DNA from: Caldovatus sediminis
Lineage (GTDB): Bacteria > Pseudomonadota > Alphaproteobacteria > Acetobacterales > Acetobacteraceae
Assembly (NCBI RefSeq): GCF_014644455.1
Contig: NZ_BMKS01000001.1
Coordinates: 248,001 to 312,000 of the forward strand
Length of the DNA stretch: 64,000 nt
Reading direction: 5' to 3'
Shown here: piece after piece, positions 16,059 through 24,131 of the stretch
Numbering within the stretch: the first letter of the stretch is position 1
Layout of the letters: each line of letters begins with the position of its first letter
Position numbers and translations under genes: made by a program
The notes under the pieces: model-generated
The model's input: only the letters and a program-made list of their open reading frames with translations
The model's database searches: none
Told to the model about the DNA's origin: nothing

Positions 16059-16805
16059 ATGACCCCACTCGACGACACCCGCTCGCGCATGGACGGGCTC
16101 GGCAGCGAGGCCGGGATCTGCATGGCCTGCGGCTCGCGCTCGGTCGGGCTCTGCGCCCCGCTCGACGCGACGGCGCTCGGCGACATGGCGCGGGCGACCG
16201 AGCGGATCCATCTCGCCCCGCGCGAGCCGCTGTTCCGCCAGGGCGAGCCGGCGACCCACGTCTACACCCTGACCGACGGCACCGCGCGGCTGACGCGCGT
16301 GCTGGCGGACGGGCGCCAGGCGGCGATCGGCTTCCGCTTCCCCGGCGACATCCTCGGCTTCACCCCCGGCGCCGAACACGCCTTCGGCGCCGAGACGCTG
16401 ACCGAGGCGACGGTCTGCCGGCTCGAGCGCAAGCGCCTCGACGCGCTGTTCCGGCGCCACCCGGTGCTGGAGCGGCGCTTTCTCGAGCTCTGCGCGCGCG
16501 AGCTGGCCGCGACCCAGGACCACGTGCTCGCCCTCGGCCGCTTCACCGCCGAGGAGCGGTGCGCGGCGTTCCTGATCTCGCTCGCCGAGGCGCAGGAGCG
16601 GCGCGGCCATACGGGGCCGGTGTTCCGGCTGCACGCGACGCGCGCCGACATCGGCGAGTTCCTCGGCCTGACGCTGGAGACGGTGAGCCGCACCTTCTCC
16701 GCCTTCCGCAAGCGCGGCCTGATCCGGCTGCACGGGCAGTCCGCGGTCGAGCTGACCGACCGGGAAAGCCTCGTTGCGCTGGCGTCCGGCGAGGGCGGGG
16801 CGTGA
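16059..16805 (+). CDS. FNR-type Crp-family regulator with iron-sulfur cysteine motif
   Basis: A 248-residue transcription factor. Cys21, Cys24 and Cys32 (CX2CX7C) plus Cys120 match the four ligands of the oxygen-labile [4Fe-4S] cluster in alphaproteobacterial FnrL/FnrN proteins. Residues 50-130 form the cyclic-nucleotide-like beta-roll. The helix-turn-helix ADIGEFLGLTLETVSRTFS carries the Glu/Ser/Arg recognition set that reads TTGAT half sites. It should therefore switch genes for low-oxygen metabolism. An AGGA site precedes the ATG at 16059. It is monocistronic, convergent with the BTAD regulator gene. No target operator was found in the window. Confidence 0.92.
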   Translation: MTPLDDTRSRMDGLGSEAGICMACGSRSVGLCAPLDATALGDMARATERIHLAPREPLFRQGEPATHVYTLTDGTARLTRVLADGRQAAIGFRFPGDILGFTPGAEHAFGAETLTEATVCRLERKRLDALFRRHPVLERRFLELCARELAATQDHVLALGRFTAEERCAAFLISLAEAQERRGHTGPVFRLHATRADIGEFLGLTLETVSRTFSAFRKRGLIRLHGQSAVELTDRESLVALASGEGGA

Positions 16806-16830
16806 GGGCGGCCGGGCCGCGGCCGCGCCG

Positions 16831-19134
16831 TCATCCCTCCCGCACGCCCGCCAGCCGCAGCCCCTCCGCGTAGTGCGCACGGTCCTCGGGGCGGCGCACC
16901 GGCGCGCGGCGCAGGGCCTTCGCCACGGTGAAGTCCGGCTCGATCGCGAGCAGGCGCGCGCGCAGCGCCGCCGCCGCCTCGCGCCGGCCGAGATGGCCGA
17001 GCGCGGCGAGGGTGCACTTGTAGTTGGCGCTGAAGTTCGGCTGCAGCTCGATCGCCTGCCGGCCGTGCTCGGCCGCCTCGGCGTGGCGACGCGTGAAGAG
17101 CAGGGGGATGACGCGCGCCCCGTCGTAATAGAACGAGAAGGGGTGGAAGGGCGCGAGCTGCCGGTAGCGGTCCATCCGGGCCAGCGCCTCGGCATGGTCG
17201 CCGGCGTAGCTGTGCGCCATGGCGGAGAAGGCCCAGGCCATGGCGAGGTTGGGGTTGAGCCCCAGCGCGCGCTCGTGCAGCGCCAGCGCGTCCTCCGGCC
17301 GCTGGTGCAGGAAGGCGCGGACATGGCCGCAGATCGTCAGCGCCTGCGCGTCCTGAGGATCGAGCGCGACGGCCCGGACCGCGAGGCGCTCGGTGCGGGC
17401 GAGCACCTCCTCGCCGTCGCGCGCCCAGCCCTGGCCGATGAGCAGGAGGTGCCAGTAGGCGAGCCAGGCATGGGCCGCGGCGTAGTCGGGATCGAGCGAG
17501 GTGGCGCGCGCGAGCCACTCCCCGGCGGCCATGAAGGCGCTGCGGTCGAGCCGGTGCAGGGCCGGGATGGCGCGCAGCACCAGGTTGTAGGCGGGGACGT
17601 TCACCGGCGGGCGCCCGGCGGCGACCCGGCCGGCCTCGATCAGCAGGATCTCGGGATCGATCCGCGCCACCACCTGGGCCGCGATCTCGTCCTGCAGCGC
17701 GAGGAGGTCGTCGGCCTCGCGGTCGAACCGCTGGGTCCAGGCCACCCCCTCGGGCGGGCGCAGGTCGAGCAGGGTGAGGCCGATCCGGATGCGCCGCCCG
17801 GCACGCTGGAGCGTGCCGGTCAGCAGCAGGTCGAGGCCGAGGGCGCGGGCCGCCGCCTGCGCCTCGCGCGGCCCGCCGCTGCGCGCGGCGGCGGCGGCGA
17901 GGGAGGCGCTGTCGGTCAGGAACAGCCAGCGGAAGCGGGCCAGGGCCGCGGTGATCTCCTCGGCGAGGCCGATCGAGAGGGCCTCCGACTCGGCTTCCTC
18001 CGTGCCGCCGAGCACGCGCAGCGGCAGCACGCCGAGGCGCGCGCCGCGCAGCGCCGCGGGCGGCGCGCCGCGGGCCGTCGGCGCGGCGGCGCCGGCCGGC
18101 GGCGGCGCGCTCGGGGCGACCTGCGCGACGCCGGCGTCCTCCCGCAACGCCTGGGCGAGCGCCTCCGTCTCGGCCGACGGGCGGGCCTGGAAGCGGGTCG
18201 CCAGGATCTGGCGACAATCGGCATAGGCGGCGAGCGCGGCCGCACGGTCGCCGCGCGCCGCCTCGGCGCGGATCAGGGCCCGCCAGGCGCCCTCCTGGGC
18301 CGCGTCGATCGAGAGCACGCGCCGTGCCGCGGCGACGCTCGCCTCCGGGTCGAGGGCGGCCGCGAGCCGCGCGGTGGCGACCAGGAGGGCGGCGTCGCGC
18401 AGGCGGCGCCGCTGCTCGGCAAGCCACTGGTCGAAGGCGTCGTCGAGGCCGTCGAGATCGGCGAGCAGCTCGCCCGCCCCGAGCAGGTCGAGCGGCTCCG
18501 GTTGCTCGGGCGTGGCGCGCAGGACTTCCCGGGCGTCGGTCCAGACGGCGGCGAGGTCCATCGCGACGGTGGTCCGGCTGGCGACGATCACCGGGAGCCC
18601 GACGGGGCGGAGCGATTCGTGCAGCTCGTGCAACGCCTGGCGCAGCGAGCCGCGCGCCTGCTCGTTGCCGCGGCGCGACCAGAGCAGGTGGGCGAGCCGC
18701 GACCGGGCGACCGGCTGCGGCCCCGAGAGGGCTAGGATGGCCAGGAGCGCGCGCGCCTTGCGGGTGCGCGGCAGCACGCGTTGGCTCGTCAGGCTCCAGG
18801 CGTCCACGCGGCCGAGCAGCGTCAGCCGCAGCCGGATCTCGGGGCGCGGGCGGTCCCCGGCCGAGGACGGCGCGGGGCGGCCATCCACAGGGACCGGCGC
18901 GACCGCCGTGCCCGGGCGCGCCTCGCCCTCCGGCATGGCGCGGAGCCAGCCTGCGGCCGCGGTCATTGCCGGACCCTGCCCGGCTGTGCCATTGCGGGCG
19001 GCGGGCGAACTGCCACCGCGCAGCAGCAGCCCCGAGGAAACGGGGGTGGGGGTTGTACTTCCGGCAGCGGCCGGGGCCGGCACACGCTGCGCGGACGCAT
19101 GGCCCTCGCCGCTTGGCGCCGCGACACCATCCAT
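16831..19134 (-). CDS. BTAD/SARP-like transcriptional regulator with C-terminal TPR array
   Basis: A regulator of about 767 residues. After a disordered Pro/Ala/Gly N-terminus (about 1-100) comes an OmpR-like winged-helix segment (RLRLTLLGRVDAWSL and KARALLAILALSG...RLAHLLWS), a bacterial transcriptional activation domain of helical repeats (to about 340), a FlgO-like/adenylate-cyclase-associated segment (LGVLPLRVLGG ... GLAEEITAALARFRWLFLTDS ... LLLTGTLQRAGRRIRIGLTLLDL) and then several TPRs. Known relatives sense by protein-protein contact. ATG 19132-19134 coincides with the predicted transcription start; a GTG at 19140 or internal ATGs at 18966 or 18936 are alternatives. Target unknown. 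Confidence 0.85.
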   Translation of the reverse strand: MDGVAAPSGEGHASAQRVPAPAAAGSTTPTPVSSGLLLRGGSSPAARNGTAGQGPAMTAAAGWLRAMPEGEARPGTAVAPVPVDGRPAPSSAGDRPRPEIRLRLTLLGRVDAWSLTSQRVLPRTRKARALLAILALSGPQPVARSRLAHLLWSRRGNEQARGSLRQALHELHESLRPVGLPVIVASRTTVAMDLAAVWTDAREVLRATPEQPEPLDLLGAGELLADLDGLDDAFDQWLAEQRRRLRDAALLVATARLAAALDPEASVAAARRVLSIDAAQEGAWRALIRAEAARGDRAAALAAYADCRQILATRFQARPSAETEALAQALREDAGVAQVAPSAPPPAGAAAPTARGAPPAALRGARLGVLPLRVLGGTEEAESEALSIGLAEEITAALARFRWLFLTDSASLAAAAARSGGPREAQAAARALGLDLLLTGTLQRAGRRIRIGLTLLDLRPPEGVAWTQRFDREADDLLALQDEIAAQVVARIDPEILLIEAGRVAAGRPPVNVPAYNLVLRAIPALHRLDRSAFMAAGEWLARATSLDPDYAAAHAWLAYWHLLLIGQGWARDGEEVLARTERLAVRAVALDPQDAQALTICGHVRAFLHQRPEDALALHERALGLNPNLAMAWAFSAMAHSYAGDHAEALARMDRYRQLAPFHPFSFYYDGARVIPLLFTRRHAEAAEHGRQAIELQPNFSANYKCTLAALGHLGRREAAAALRARLLAIEPDFTVAKALRRAPVRRPEDRAHYAEGLRLAGVREG

Positions 19135-19140
19135 GCTCAC

Positions 19141-19169
19141 AGTTTAATCAACCGCATTGGTTATGTCAC
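19141..19169 (-). promoter_or_regulatory. Sigma-70-like promoter of the BTAD regulator gene, predicted leaderless
   Basis: On the minus strand GTGACA (-35; 19169-19164) and TAAACT (-10; 19146-19141) are separated by exactly 17 nt. The predicted +1 base is 19134, the A of the ATG. This lies in an AT-rich island in otherwise very GC-rich DNA. No Shine-Dalgarno sequence could precede that ATG, so translation would be leaderless if this promoter is used. Confidence 0.5.
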
Positions 19170-19180
19170 CTAACGGTTGA
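19149..19180. promoter_or_regulatory. Inverted repeat over the BTAD regulator promoter
   Basis: TCAACCG (19149-19155) and CGGTTGA (19174-19180) are perfect inverted repeats, extending imperfectly to about 10 bp per arm (TAATCAACCG / CGGTTGATAA). They flank the -35 box and spacer, so a repressor or autoregulator could bind here. AACC-GCATT-GGTT forms a second small inverted repeat inside. Confidence 0.45.
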
Positions 19181-19370
19181 TAAGGCCGCGCCATTGCATC
19201 GGATAGGTGCGGTCGAGGGGCGGTCTGCCCCCTTGGCCCGCACCGGGGATCGCGGGACGCGGCGCCGCCCTGCCCGTGGCGCTGCGGCCGGCGGGCAGCG
19301 CGAGAGGAGGACAGGCGCACCGCGCAGGCCGACCCGCATCCGTCGCGTCCGGCCGGGGGGCATGGCGCCG

Positions 19371-19706
19371 CTACGCCGACTCGTCGTGACCGCGCGCATC
19401 GCGTTCGCGCACGGAGCGCATGGCCTGTCCGGCTGGCGCGGGCGCCGTTCGCGAAGGTGCGGCGTCCATCGCGCGCACCGCCCTGCGCAGTTCGCGCGCG
19501 GCGCGTTCGAGCCGGAAGGCGAGCGCATCGCGTTCGACGCCCTCGGCGAAGGTGAGGGGCGATGGCGCCGCTGCGGCCGATGAGGCTGCGGCCTCATCGT
19601 GAGCGGCGACGAAGCGGCGCGCGGTCTCGATCACCTCGAGGAACGCCGCTCCCGGTTCGGGCTGGGAACCCGGAGCCGGGGCGTCCCGCCTGACGATTGC
19701 GGTCAT
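19371..19706 (-). CDS. Small hypothetical protein, possibly CtrA-regulated
   Basis: A 111-residue protein that I do not recognise. The N-terminus is Pro/Ala-rich, then AFLEVIETARRFVAAHDEAAA and LTFAEGVERDALAFRLERAARELRRAVRAM (split over 50-80) form two amphipathic helices, and the tail is charged. There are no Cys, no membrane segment and no signal peptide. The main support for a real gene is the helix pattern and a perfect CtrA-type box about 90-100 nt upstream. The ATG is at 19704-19706; the Shine-Dalgarno is weak. It could still be a spurious frame. Confidence 0.5.
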   Translation of the reverse strand: MTAIVRRDAPAPGSQPEPGAAFLEVIETARRFVAAHDEAAASSAAAAPSPLTFAEGVERDALAFRLERAARELRRAVRAMDAAPSRTAPAPAGQAMRSVRERDARGHDESA

Positions 19707-20081
19707 CCGTCACCGTCGCTCGCGATTCCGTGATTTCACATCCACAATGCCGCGCCGCGGGCCGCGAGGCGCGTCAGAAGCGCCCGGCAGACGTTAATTT
19801 TGGGTTAATTCAACGACAAGGCCCTCAGACGCCCGGCCGGCGCCATGGCATGTCCCCGATCCCGCCCCGTCGCACGGCGAGCGCGAGCGCACGCCGCGGA
19901 TTCCGGCCGATCCGCTCCGCGGCGCGGCATGGCCACGGCACCCGTGCGCCGCGGCAGCGCCATACATGCGGCTCCACCGCGCGCGCCAAGGGAAGGCCGG
20001 CGCTGCTCCCGTCGGCGGTGACCGCTCCTTGCGCGCCGCGGGGCAGCACGCAAGGCAGGTGCCGCCGCTCTGCCCACGCGA
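19707..20081. other. 375-base region with AT-rich island and CtrA-type box
   Basis: It lies between the small hypothetical gene and the end of the TTC38-like gene, both minus strand. The part at 19720-19815 is markedly less GC-rich and contains the TTAA-N7-TTAA element. The rest (19830-20081) has open frames rich in Arg/Ala that match nothing. Confidence 0.5.
19793..19808 (-). promoter_or_regulatory. CtrA-binding consensus TTAA-N7-TTAAC
   Basis: On the minus strand the sequence reads TTAACCCAAAATTAAC, a perfect match to the alphaproteobacterial CtrA consensus TTAA-N7-TTAAC. TTAA is rare in this DNA, so a chance match is unlikely. It is 87-102 nt upstream of the small hypothetical gene at 19371-19706, a normal distance for CtrA activation or repression. 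Confidence 0.6.
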
Positions 20082-21446
20082 TCAGTCCGTGACCCCGGCC
20101 GCCGTGGCGGTGTCCGCGGCGAGACGCCGCGCGAACAGGCTGTCCGGCTTCGCCGCGCGCCGCGCCTCGGCCATCGCCCGCGCGGCGCCCACCTCCCCGG
20201 CGCGCAGCAGCGATTCCGCCAGGGTCAGCGCGATCACGTCCCGCTGCGCGTGCGAGCCGCCGAAGCGGTGCGCGATCGGCGGCAGCGGCGCGAGCAGCGC
20301 CGCCGCCTCCCCCTGGGCGCCGCGGTCGAAGGCGACCAGCGCGCGGCCGAGCGGCAGGCCGATGTCGCGCGCGAGCGCCGCGTTGCCGCCGGCGCTCGCC
20401 GGCGCGGAGGCCGCACGCTCCAGCGCGGCCAGCGACCGCGTCGCCGCCTCCCGCCGCCCGGCGCCGAGATGCGCCATGATCCCGTGCACGTCGTTGAAGG
20501 CGTAGCAGCTCTGCGGCCCGGCGAGCGTCGCCGCCCAGGCGTCCGAGACCTCCGCCCAGCGCGCCGCGCCGGCGTCCACGCCGATCAGGCGCAGCCGCCA
20601 CAGCATGGCGCTGGCGTCCACCAGCTCCAGCGCCGGCGGGGGCTGCGGCCCGCCGGCGCGGCCCGGCCGCACGCCGCGGTCGTAGAGCGCCAGGGCCTCG
20701 GCAACCTCGCCGCGGTCGAGGTGGAACAGCGCCCGATGCCACCAGTTGTGGCAGGCGAGCAGGTTCCCCGGCGCCCAGTCCGCCTCGCGCGCGGCGAGCC
20801 AGCGCACGCCCTCCTCCGCGCGGCCCTGCATCTCCATCACGTGCGCCACGGCGTGGATCGCCCAGGCGTCGCGCGGGTCGAGCGACACGGCGCGGCGGCC
20901 CGCCTCCTCGGCCGCCGCGTTGCCCCCGCACTCCTCGAGGCCGAAGGCCTGCATGACGGGGATGTGGCCGAAGCCCGGCTCGCCCTCGCGCCAGGCGGCG
21001 AGCGCGGCGGCGGGGCGGTCGCGCAAGGTCTCGCGCCGGCCGAGGAAGAAGTCGAGCTGGTGCGCGACCTGCAGCGCGAAAAGGTCGCGCGGCCAGGCGG
21101 CGACGATCGCGCCGTAGCCCTCCCGGGCGCGGTCGAAGTCGCGCCCGAGCCAGGCGGAGGCCGCGACGATGTGGGCGCGCTCGCGCTCGTTGGTGCGGGC
21201 CTCGCGCGCGGCGGCGACGCTCCCCGCCGCCTCCGCCTCCAGCCCCTCCTCGGTGGCGCAGAGCAGCAGGCCCGCGCGCATCAGCTGCGCCATGGCGCAG
21301 TCGGGCGCCTCGGCGAGGGCGGCGTCGAGCTCGGCCATCGGGTCGGCGCGGAAGCGCGCGAACAGCGCGCCGGCCCGGTCGAGATGCCCGACCGCGGCGC
21401 GGGAGCCGGTGGAGACGGCAAGGCCGTTGGCGTCGGCGAGCGGCAT
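20082..21446 (-). CDS. TTC38-like tetratricopeptide protein
   Basis: A 454-residue all-helical TPR protein. The order of elements matches the TTC38 family found in bacteria and animals: MPLADANGLAVST start, CAMAQLMRAGLLL, SLDPRDAWAIHAVAHVMEMQGRAEEG, the diagnostic LLACHNWWHRALFHLDRGEVAEALALYD (split over 245-275), then DVHGIMAHLGAGR. It has no signal peptide. Function of the family is unknown; TPRs imply a scaffold or chaperone role. The ATG at 21444-21446 follows a GGAGG site. It is downstream of a tiny DUF1127 gene on the same strand (112 nt). Confidence 0.88.
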   Translation of the reverse strand: MPLADANGLAVSTGSRAAVGHLDRAGALFARFRADPMAELDAALAEAPDCAMAQLMRAGLLLCATEEGLEAEAAGSVAAAREARTNERERAHIVAASAWLGRDFDRAREGYGAIVAAWPRDLFALQVAHQLDFFLGRRETLRDRPAAALAAWREGEPGFGHIPVMQAFGLEECGGNAAAEEAGRRAVSLDPRDAWAIHAVAHVMEMQGRAEEGVRWLAAREADWAPGNLLACHNWWHRALFHLDRGEVAEALALYDRGVRPGRAGGPQPPPALELVDASAMLWRLRLIGVDAGAARWAEVSDAWAATLAGPQSCYAFNDVHGIMAHLGAGRREAATRSLAALERAASAPASAGGNAALARDIGLPLGRALVAFDRGAQGEAAALLAPLPPIAHRFGGSHAQRDVIALTLAESLLRAGEVGAARAMAEARRAAKPDSLFARRLAADTATAAGVTD

Positions 21447-21558
21447 GGGAGACCTCCGTGGCGCGCGTGGGACCGGGGGCGTCCGCGGCGCCCGGCCGGC
21501 GGCGGGTGCGCGGCGGCCCTGCGCCGCCGCCCCGTCACCGGCGAGCGCCGCGGCGGCG

Positions 21559-21732
21559 TCAGCGCCGGTCCGGGCGGATCGGCGCCGCCGGTGCGACACG
21601 CGGCAGGCCGACGTCGCGGCGGAGACGATCGTCCAGCTCGCGCAGGGAGCCGGCGGTGGTCCAGCCGCCCAGGCGCCTGCGCAGGCGCGCGGCCGGCACG
21701 GCCGGGAAGGCCGCAGCGTGCAGCATCGTCAT
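21559..21732 (-). CDS. DUF1127-family small basic protein
   Basis: A 57-residue protein: after MTMLHAAAFPAVPAARLRRR comes the DUF1127 core WTTAGSLRELDDRLRRDVGL, with the typical Leu-x2-Leu-x-Asp-x2-Leu-x-Asp-(I/V)-G-(L/I) pattern. The ATG is at 21730-21732 with a GAGGA ribosome binding site (GAGGACC) just upstream; a second ATG 6 nt further in is possible. Short DUF1127 proteins are known to affect phosphate and carbon metabolism or bind RNA in alphaproteobacteria. It lies upstream of the TTC38-like gene and may share its transcript. Confidence 0.82.
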   Translation of the reverse strand: MTMLHAAAFPAVPAARLRRRLGGWTTAGSLRELDDRLRRDVGLPRVAPAAPIRPDRR

Positions 21733-21897
21733 GGTCCTCGTCCTCGATCGCGCGGGGCACCGCGGGCGGCGGCGCCGGTGGCGCAGTATCCGGGCGAGGA
21801 GGGTTTCACGATGACGACGCGGCGACGGGAATCGTGTTTCCCGGGTTGCGCGTGACGGCCGCCCGCAACCTCGGCCCGGCCCGGCCGCGCGCGCCGG

Positions 21898-23145
21898 TCA
21901 GGCGGGCCGGTGCAGGGTCGGCGGCAGCCGGGTGACGGTGCGCCGCCCGCGCTTGAAGGCGTGCAGCACGGGCGCGATCTCGCGCAGCGCGTCCACGGTC
22001 GAGGGCGCGTCCACCACCACGAAATCCGCCGGCCTGCCGGGGGCGATGCCGTACTCGGCGCGGCGCATGAGCTTCGCCGCGCCGGTGGTGAACATGCCCC
22101 AGACGGCGCGCAGGTCGTCCGGCATGCCGCGCTGCACCGTGTTGGCGAACAGGTTGGCCTGGCGGATGAGCTGGCCGTCGCCGAAGGGCGTGAAGGCGTT
22201 GAGGATGTTGTTCGACGCGACCGAGCAGGTCACCCCCTGGCGGACGAGGCGCACCGCGTCCACCACGCCGCGCGGGATGGCGTGGTCGGCGTCGCGGTGC
22301 ATCAGGTAGAGGTCGGTCGCGGGCAGCACGGTCAGCGCCACGCCCGCGTCGGCGAGGCGCCTCGCGATCCTGTCGAACTCGGCCGGCGGCATGGTGGAGA
22401 TCTTGGTGACGTGGCCGATCGCCACGCGCCCGCCCCAGCCGTGCTTCTCCGTCAGCTCGCAGACCAGCAGCGTGTCGAGCTCCGCCGCGCTGGAGCCGCT
22501 GTCGAGGTGCATGTCGATGTCGAGGTCGAATTCGCGCGCGATCTCGAAGACGCGGCGGATCTGCCCGGCGCGGTCGCTGTCGTAGTTCGGCGCGGCGCCG
22601 ACGACGCGGGCGCCGTTCCGCAGCGCCTCGATCATCAGCGCCTCGGTGCCGGGGTTGTTCAGCAGGCCCTCCTGCGGCATGACGCAGGTCTCGATGTCGA
22701 TGGCCCAGGCGTAGGCCTCGACCAGCGCCTTGACGCCCTCGAAGCCGCGCAGCCCGACCTTCGGGTCCACCTCCGCGTGGGTGCGCATCAGGGTGCAGCC
22801 GTGCAGGATGCACTTCTCCAGCGTGCGGCGGGCGCGGGCGTTCACGTCCTCCACCGTGAAGCTGTGCTTGATCGCGCTGACGCGCTCCATCGCGCGGTGC
22901 GGGAAGCGCGCGGTCTCGTGCGCGCAGCGGTCTATGGTGCAGCTCTTGTCGAGGTGGATGTGGGTCTCGACGAAGCCCGGCGAGACCAGGCGCCCGCCGG
23001 CGTCCAGCACCTCGCCCGCCCCGGCGGCGCCGAGGTCGCGGCCGATCGCGGCGAAGCGGCCGTCCTTCACGCCGATCTCGACCGGGGGCTCGGCGGGCGC
23101 CGCCTCCGGCAGGCGGGCATTGCGGATCAGGAGATCGAAGGCCAC
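21898..23145 (-). CDS. Cytosine-deaminase-like amidohydrolase
   Basis: A 415-residue metal-dependent hydrolase of the cytosine deaminase/CodA type. It has the N-terminal beta segment LLIRNARLPEAAPAEP, metal-binding THIHLDKS (about 61-68), HAEVD near 123, DMHLDSG near 212, GHVTKIS near 245 and the metal Asp in SNNILNAF (near 312). It would deaminate or hydrolyse a cyclic amide/amidine; close relatives include isoguanine, atrazine and N-isopropylammelide hydrolases. The start is GTG at 23143-23145 with GGGAGG 8 nt before it. It is divergent from the DUF169 gene with a 76-nt spacer. Confidence 0.88.
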   Translation of the reverse strand: MAFDLLIRNARLPEAAPAEPPVEIGVKDGRFAAIGRDLGAAGAGEVLDAGGRLVSPGFVETHIHLDKSCTIDRCAHETARFPHRAMERVSAIKHSFTVEDVNARARRTLEKCILHGCTLMRTHAEVDPKVGLRGFEGVKALVEAYAWAIDIETCVMPQEGLLNNPGTEALMIEALRNGARVVGAAPNYDSDRAGQIRRVFEIAREFDLDIDMHLDSGSSAAELDTLLVCELTEKHGWGGRVAIGHVTKISTMPPAEFDRIARRLADAGVALTVLPATDLYLMHRDADHAIPRGVVDAVRLVRQGVTCSVASNNILNAFTPFGDGQLIRQANLFANTVQRGMPDDLRAVWGMFTTGAAKLMRRAEYGIAPGRPADFVVVDAPSTVDALREIAPVLHAFKRGRRTVTRLPPTLHRPA

Positions 23146-23221
23146 GATCGCATCCTCCCGGGGCGCGCGGCACCGATGCTAGGCCCCCGCCCGGGGCGGT
23201 CAATCCGGAGATGCACACGCC

Positions 23222-24040
23222 ATGCCCGATGCCCCGACCGACGCCACGGCCAGGCCGCTCGACGCGAAGGCCATCGCCGAGCTCGCCGAGCAGCTCGCGG
23301 CGCTGCTCCGGCTGCGCACCCTGCCGATCGGCATGAAGCTGTTCGAGGACCTCGAGGCGATGGCGAGGGTCCCGGGGCTGCGCAGGCCGCCGAAGGGGAA
23401 GACCTTCTCCACCTGCCAGCTTGTCACGCAGTCGCGCATCGCCGGGTTCACCCTCGGCATCACCGCCGAGAACGTGCCGGAGCTCTCGAACTGCAGCGGC
23501 GTGATCGGCCTCGGCGGGCCCTCGGAGCTCTACCTGTCGGGCCGCAAGATGGAGGGGGTGTGGTTCGAGAACCGCGAGGCCGCGGCGGCACACCAGGCGC
23601 AGATGCCGCGCGTGCCGGGCGGGCGCTACGCGGGCCTCGTCGTCTCGCCGCTGCGCAGCGCGCGGCTCGATCCGCCGGACATCTGCCTGTTCTACGGCAA
23701 CCCGGCGCAGATGATCCTGTTCATCAACGGACTGCAGTGGCGCACCTACCGGCGCTACGACTTCTCCGTCACCGGCGAGAGCGCCTGCGCCGATTCCTGG
23801 GGCCGCGCGCTGCGCGACCGCTGCGTCTCGCTCTCCATCCCGTGCTACGCGGAGCGGCGCTACGGCGGCGTGGCCGACGACGAGATGCTGATGGCCTGCC
23901 CGCCGGAGGACCTCGCGCGCGCCGTCACCGGCCTGCACGGGCTGTCCAAGGCGGGGCTGCGCTACCCGATCATGCCCTACGGCCCGCAGGCGGAGCCGGC
24001 GGAGGGGATGGCGAAGAGCTACGGCGGCAAGACCGCCTGA
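23222..24040 (+). CDS. DUF169-domain protein
   Basis: A 272-residue member of the DUF169 family, whose function is unknown. Supporting motifs are LLRLRTLPIGMKLFED near 30-42, a CQLVTQSRIAG segment (Cys65), the ESACADSWG motif near 187 and IPCYAERRYGGVADDEM near 210. Repeated conserved Cys residues suggest metal or redox binding. The ATG is at 23222. It leads a plus-strand group with the ADP-forming acyl-CoA synthetase and acyl-CoA dehydrogenase genes, so a role in processing an acid substrate before CoA activation is a guess from context. Confidence 0.88.
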   Translation: MPDAPTDATARPLDAKAIAELAEQLAALLRLRTLPIGMKLFEDLEAMARVPGLRRPPKGKTFSTCQLVTQSRIAGFTLGITAENVPELSNCSGVIGLGGPSELYLSGRKMEGVWFENREAAAAHQAQMPRVPGGRYAGLVVSPLRSARLDPPDICLFYGNPAQMILFINGLQWRTYRRYDFSVTGESACADSWGRALRDRCVSLSIPCYAERRYGGVADDEMLMACPPEDLARAVTGLHGLSKAGLRYPIMPYGPQAEPAEGMAKSYGGKTA

Positions 24041-24131
24041 CCGGCGGCGGCGCGGCGCGGCGCGGCGCCGGGGGTGTCGAGGCGGCGCGCGACGCCGCCT
24101 TGACCGGGCCGACGCGCCTCCGGATCATGCG

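Noticed and set aside
9292-16062. A 2256-codon plus-strand open frame
   Set aside because: It runs antisense through six well-supported genes and in the wrong frame through others; composition is Arg/Ala/Gly/His-rich with no domain. Long antisense frames are expected when third positions are almost always G or C.
19149-19180. FNR box upstream of the BTAD regulator
   Set aside because: The half sites are present as ATCAA...TTGAT, facing outward and 20 or more bases apart, not TTGAT-N4-ATCAA, so FNR recognition is not expected.
24041-24131. Tandem GCGGC repeats between the DUF169 and acyl-CoA synthetase genes
   Set aside because: A short run of simple GC-rich sequence, no longer unit or conserved spacing; nothing like a CRISPR or VNTR.
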